From: an uncultured Eubacteriales bacterium | GTDB lineage: Bacteria; Bacillota_A; Clostridia; Lachnospirales; Lachnospiraceae | Length of the DNA stretch: 9,682 bases | NCBI GenBank assembly: GCA_900321365.1 | Contig: ONVT01000315.1 | Span: 1-9,682, forward strand | Direction: 5' to 3' | Shown here: positions 6,147-9,682 of the stretch, one piece after another | How positions within the stretch are numbered: the stretch's first letter is position 1 | Layout: the number at the start of each line of letters is the position of its first letter | The notes under the pieces: generated by a model | The model's database searches: none | What the model saw: the letters and a program-made list of their open reading frames with translations, nothing else | What the model was told of the DNA's origin: nothing | Translations under genes and position numbers: made by a program

Positions 6147-8888
6147 ATGATTATCAATAAGAAAGGTGATTCCGCCATCCGTTCCTTTCTCATGAGAACA
6201 TTTCTAAGACGCCCCCTGTTTTCCATCGCTATCGCAATGGTCTGTCTCATCGCGTCCGGATACTGGCCCGGATGCGGCGACAGGAGCGGGGCAAGATATC
6301 AGAGCGCTGACGGGAGGAGGCTGGTGGTCTCGGGAACAGTACAGGCAAGAGAGGTTACGGTGAACGGATACCGGCTGATCCTTGACCATCTTATGTTCCA
6401 TGAGGGAAGTGCAGGAGCGTCAGATACTGACCGGACGGCTGAGTATCAGAGAACGGCGGAAACCGGCCGGACGGCTGGTGGACAGGAAACATCCGGAATT
6501 TACCAGTCTGTCATACAGAGCATGAATCAGGCGGTGTCACCCAGGGACCGTCTTCAGGTCTTCCTGTCTGATGGAAGTTCCGGCGGTGAAACCATCTATG
6601 GGGAAGCGGAAGAGGAGGAAGCGTCGGATGCATGGATGAATTCATCCTCGTCTGAAGATCAGACCGGTCTTTTTGAGACGGTCCGGATCGGGGATCGTAT
6701 CACGCTCTATGGGAAATGCTCCCAGCCGGAGACGGCCACGAATCCGGGACAGTCTGACAGCAGGCTTTACTGCCTTGGGCGGAGGATCATTCTGAAGATG
6801 AGTATTCCGGAGGAGAAGGATCTGCAAAGGATGAAGAGGAATCCTCTGAGTGATATCTGTCTCAGGTACCGGAATGCCGTCTGTGACATGAGGATCGGGA
6901 TGCAGAAAGGTCTTATCGATGTTTTCGGACGCCAGGACGCCGCGCAGATAGCGGCATTTGTCCTCGGAGACGGATCCGGTCTGGACAGTGGGACAAAGAA
7001 ACTCTTTCGGGACGGAGGGCTGTCCTGGCTTGTCTGTGTCTCGAGTCTCCATATTTCCATGCTCGGAATGCTGATCTATCATTTCCTGCGGTCGCGGGGA
7101 ATTCCCTTTCTGCCATCAGCCGCCGGATCCTGGGCAGCTGTGGGAAGCTATGCAATTATGACAGGCTTCTCACTCTCCGCGCAAAGGGCTCTGATCACAT
7201 TTGTCATCTGGACACTTTCCCATGTTTTCGGAAGAACCAGGGATACACTGTCGGCTCTTTCAGCCGCGGTAATCCTGATTCTGGCAAGGCAGCCGTTCGC
7301 ACTCTGGGACTGCTCATTTTTGATGTCCTGCACCTGTATACTTTCTCTGGAATATGTGACGCCGGCCATAACCCGAATCTACAGGCCAAAAAGGTTTTAT
7401 CAGAGAAAAATCTGTTCATCGCTTGCTCTCTGGATCGGTTCTTTTCCCGCTGTCCTGTGGTTTTTCTATCAGACGGCTCCTTTTGGATCCATGATCTATC
7501 CCGTCATGCTTCCCCTGATGACACTGTTCTTTGGCTTCGGCATCCTTGGAAGCTGCGGAGCATATCTGTTTCAGATGACCGGCCTTCCGCTGTTCCTGGC
7601 GGCCGGGAGGACATGTGCCTGGCCCTGCAGGATTCTGCTGAAGCTGCTTCGGTTTGTCTGTGGTCTGGAGCAGGATCTTCCCTGCAGCGTCATCATCCTT
7701 GGCAGGCCTGCGATGTGGCAGATGTTGATATACTATGCATGTCTGATTCTGTTCGTAGTGGTGGTAACGAATTATCGATGGAAAGCAGCCGGTAATGGCG
7801 GGAAACCGGAGATAAAAAGTATACGATTGGGAACGTCCGCCTGTCACAGAAGACTGAGAGGCCTGTATTCCATCTGCTTAAGACTCAGAGTTCCTGCCTG
7901 CCATGGGCATAGAAAGAAAACCGAACCTGACATTGCGGTCGTCAAAACGAAGATCATTTTAACAGGAATCATCCTCTTTCTCGTGTGGATGGTCTGCCTG
8001 AGGTTTCGCCCGGAATTCCGTTATACGTGCCTGGACATTGGACAGGGCAGCTGCAATCTGATCGAGCACAGGGGAAATGTCTTTCTGTTTGACGCCGGTT
8101 CAAGTTCAGTAAAAAACGTGTGGCAGTACAGGATCGACAGCACGTTGAAATACTACGGAATCCGGAAAGTCGATATTGTATTCCTGTCCCATGGTGATAT
8201 GGATCACATCAACGGGATCGAACAGATGCTGGATCAGTACCACAGGAATCTTGCCGGAAAGAACGCTGGTGATGTCACGATCGGACAGATCCTGGTGCCG
8301 GAGCTTCCTGCTGGAGAAAACGGCCTGACATCATGGCAGCATTCCGGCGATAGCAGGACAGATTCGAGTTCAAACAGTACAGACGCCAGGCTTGCCTCAG
8401 TGATAAATGCCGCGTCGGAACATGGGATTCCTGCAGGGTATGTCAGGGAAGGAACATCGCTGACACAGGACAGCATGACCATGAAAATACTGAGTCCTTC
8501 TTTGGACCGCTTCACAGGAAATTCAAATGAAGACTGTATAGTGATGATATTTACCTGCAGAAACCTTCGTATACTTTTTATGGGAGATCTCGAAAAAGAA
8601 GGCGAGACGATGTTCGTGAATGCATGGAAGAACCGTTTTCCGTCTTTATCAGAAGCGCAGTCGGGAACTGACACCATGGTTCTGGTTGCGGGACATCATG
8701 GCAGTAAAAATGCGACCTCAAAGGAACTGCTTGATCTGGTGAAGCCGGATCTGGCCCTGATCTCCTGCGGCAGGAATAACCGGTACGGCCATCCGGCACC
8801 CCAAATGCTGAGGCGTCTGGAAGAGGCAGGCGTAAACTGCCGACGGACTGATCTTGAAGGGGCGGTTCAGATTTGTATTACTTCCTGA
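6147..8888 (+). CDS. comEC: ComEC/Rec2 DNA-uptake channel
   Basis: A 913-residue polytopic membrane protein of the ComEC/Rec2 family, which moves single-stranded DNA into the cell during transformation. The N-terminal part has a membrane segment (about 23-40) and an OB-fold-like region (about 57-220). The Competence domain (about 265-545) has many hydrophobic helices and the motif LVCVSSLHISMLG. A further membrane helix (about 602-618) leads to a metallo-beta-lactamase-fold domain (625-913) with DIGQGS, FDAG, SHGDMDH (H682, D684, D686, H687), MGDLE (D814) and AGHHGS (H850-H851). These metal-site residues look intact, as in ComEC proteins proposed to degrade the non-transported strand. Residues about 88-175 are a hydrophilic insert rich in Thr, Arg, Glu and Ser within the OB-like region. 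The ATG at 6147 has no good ribosome site; see the finding on the start. Its partner comEA is at 1308. Confidence 0.92.
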   Translation: MIINKKGDSAIRSFLMRTFLRRPLFSIAIAMVCLIASGYWPGCGDRSGARYQSADGRRLVVSGTVQAREVTVNGYRLILDHLMFHEGSAGASDTDRTAEYQRTAETGRTAGGQETSGIYQSVIQSMNQAVSPRDRLQVFLSDGSSGGETIYGEAEEEEASDAWMNSSSSEDQTGLFETVRIGDRITLYGKCSQPETATNPGQSDSRLYCLGRRIILKMSIPEEKDLQRMKRNPLSDICLRYRNAVCDMRIGMQKGLIDVFGRQDAAQIAAFVLGDGSGLDSGTKKLFRDGGLSWLVCVSSLHISMLGMLIYHFLRSRGIPFLPSAAGSWAAVGSYAIMTGFSLSAQRALITFVIWTLSHVFGRTRDTLSALSAAVILILARQPFALWDCSFLMSCTCILSLEYVTPAITRIYRPKRFYQRKICSSLALWIGSFPAVLWFFYQTAPFGSMIYPVMLPLMTLFFGFGILGSCGAYLFQMTGLPLFLAAGRTCAWPCRILLKLLRFVCGLEQDLPCSVIILGRPAMWQMLIYYACLILFVVVVTNYRWKAAGNGGKPEIKSIRLGTSACHRRLRGLYSICLRLRVPACHGHRKKTEPDIAVVKTKIILTGIILFLVWMVCLRFRPEFRYTCLDIGQGSCNLIEHRGNVFLFDAGSSSVKNVWQYRIDSTLKYYGIRKVDIVFLSHGDMDHINGIEQMLDQYHRNLAGKNAGDVTIGQILVPELPAGENGLTSWQHSGDSRTDSSSNSTDARLASVINAASEHGIPAGYVREGTSLTQDSMTMKILSPSLDRFTGNSNEDCIVMIFTCRNLRILFMGDLEKEGETMFVNAWKNRFPSLSEAQSGTDTMVLVAGHHGSKNATSKELLDLVKPDLALISCGRNNRYGHPAPQMLRRLEEAGVNCRRTDLEGAVQICITS

Positions 8889-8988
8889 TCATTATTGTCT
8901 GTCATTTTTGAATAAAATCAGATATACTGAATCTGCCGATAAGCAATGTTAGGCTTTTGCCGGGTATAATTCGGAGGAAAAGACAAGT

Positions 8989-9039
8989 ATGATTCATTCG
9001 TTATTTCTGAACAGATCCTGGGATCCGCGTCTTCCGTAA
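8989..9039 (+). CDS. Possible 16-codon leader peptide
   Basis: GGAGG (8973-8977) is followed 11 bases later by an ATG and 16 codons (MIHSLFLNRSWDPRLP) ending in TAA. TATAAT at 8965-8970 lies just before, but without a clear -35, and it is too close to the GGAGG for both to serve the same short transcript. Codons 2-11 are made of repeat B. It may be chance, since the repeat moves as a unit. Kept only because the ribosome site is strong. Confidence 0.2.
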   Translation: MIHSLFLNRSWDPRLP

Positions 9040-9073
9040 TCGACTTTTGACACCTTAACCAATAAATGAAGTG
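8993..9073 (+). repeat. Dispersed repeat B, copy 2
   Basis: It carries the same 20-base core as 2927-2946 (here 9000-9019) and the second block TTGACA..TTAA..AATAAATG.AG from 9047. The spacer between blocks is 27 bases here against 21 in copy 1, so the blocks, not the spacer, are conserved. It lies in the 270-bp gap between comEC and the next gene, which otherwise holds only weak signals: a poor hairpin with T4 at 8935-8958 and an isolated TATAAT at 8965-8970. Confidence 0.6.
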
Positions 9074-9158
9074 AACATGTAAACTGATAGCGATTGTGTA
9101 TTCCGATGCGACAGTTATGGATTAGAATGCTGCAATAGATTTAGAAAGGAAAAAGCAG

Positions 9159-9682
9159 ATGGAATCAGTCAGAAACGGTAAGAACGATAATCTTCTCATA
9201 TGCAGAGAAAGCGGCAGCAGGAGGACAGCGGCGATTTCAGTACGGATCGGAGCATTATTTGCTGCTGTTGTCTGCTTTGTCCTGATGGGTGCTCTGATTG
9301 TGCCTGCGGATCCCCTCCCCGTCTTGTCTGACGGGAAATTCCAGGCCAAGATGATCGAGATGACCGGCGAATATGACACGGATGCCACACCGGAGCAGGC
9401 GGCCCGCGACCCGTATATCACACAGCGCCTGATCGTGAAGAGTGAAAGCCACTATCTGGATCCGGAAGAATATGGCGCGATCGATGCGATCCAGAGCAGA
9501 GACGGGACCTACCTTCTTCAGTTTGAGTCCTCTGCGGCGGCACGCAAAGCGGAAAATGAGATCGCAAAAGAAGAATCAACCGTATATGTCGAGCCGGATT
9601 CTCTTCTTTTTGCAGATTCTGAGGGCGGCACGGATTCCGTCAGTTCTGCGGAAGAATTGAACAGCATGCTCTACGCTGCCGC
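9159..9682 (+). CDS. Probable secreted S8 (subtilisin-like) peptidase, N-terminal part
   Basis: The first 174 codons of a gene that runs off the right edge with no stop. The ATG follows AAAGGA with 8-base spacing. Residues 1-25 are hydrophilic, then a hydrophobic segment (about 28-50) acts as signal or anchor. Residues about 88-150 read like an inhibitor I9-type propeptide of Clostridia subtilases: RLIVKSE, then an Ala-rich helix, then VYVEPDSLLF, which matches the usual ending V-Y-V-E-P-D. The catalytic domain with Asp/His/Ser would lie outside the window, so the call is an inference. It is probably a new transcription unit, since the gap from comEC is 270 bp. Its job relative to DNA uptake is unknown. 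Confidence 0.55.
   Translation, partial: MESVRNGKNDNLLICRESGSRRTAAISVRIGALFAAVVCFVLMGALIVPADPLPVLSDGKFQAKMIEMTGEYDTDATPEQAARDPYITQRLIVKSESHYLDPEEYGAIDAIQSRDGTYLLQFESSAAARKAENEIAKEESTVYVEPDSLLFADSEGGTDSVSSAEELNSMLYAA

Noticed and set aside
8935..8958. Intrinsic terminator after comEC
   Set aside because: The stem is only six pairs with a two-base bulge and is followed by just four T residues. Too weak to call.
8965..8970. Consensus TATAAT downstream of comEC
   Set aside because: No -35 match at normal spacing and no TG extension, so it is not called as a promoter for the following gene.

Overview
The window looks like a stretch of chromosome from a Gram-positive, Clostridia-type bacterium, most likely Lachnospiraceae. 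The basis is moderate GC content, strong AGGAG-type ribosome binding sites, lipoprotein signal peptides, ComEA/ComEC of the Firmicutes type, GerMN-domain lipoproteins and an OmpR/HK pair of low-GC Gram-positive style. The family-level placement is an inference from protein style and gene order; no search was run.

Layout. Positions 1-111 hold a terminator-like hairpin and part of a dispersed repeat. A minus-strand gene (112-1038) encodes a membrane-anchored C39-like cysteine peptidase. It is divergent from a plus-strand block, and 1039-1307 carries two back-to-back sigma-A-type promoters plus an 8-bp-armed palindrome over one of the -10 boxes. The plus-strand block runs: comEA-like lipoprotein (1308-2171), OmpR-family response regulator (2223-2912), sensor histidine kinase (about 3062-4519), a two-domain GerMN lipoprotein with a glutamine-rich repeat tail (4705-5928), and comEC (6147-8888). 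A partial gene that starts at 9159 and runs off the right edge probably encodes a subtilisin-like (S8) peptidase with an I9-like propeptide.

How the genes may work together. ComEA (DNA binding) and ComEC (DNA channel with a metallo-beta-lactamase-fold domain) are two parts of the transformation DNA-uptake machine. Here a complete two-component system and a cell-surface GerMN lipoprotein sit between them, so one signalling pathway may share transcripts with the uptake genes. That link is an inference from order and strand. The intergenic gaps (51, 149, 185 and 218 bp) are large enough for internal promoters.

Non-coding structure is richer than usual for such an operon: two families of short dispersed repeats (1-70 with 4585-4654; 2920-2990 with 8993-9073), a 44-bp palindrome at 4566-4609, a 30-bp tandem repeat inside comEA, and a 27-bp tandem repeat at the end of the GerMN gene. 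The 27-bp repeat continues in frame past the TAG stop, which suggests a recent CAG-to-TAG nonsense change. No tRNA, rRNA, CRISPR array or transposase was seen.
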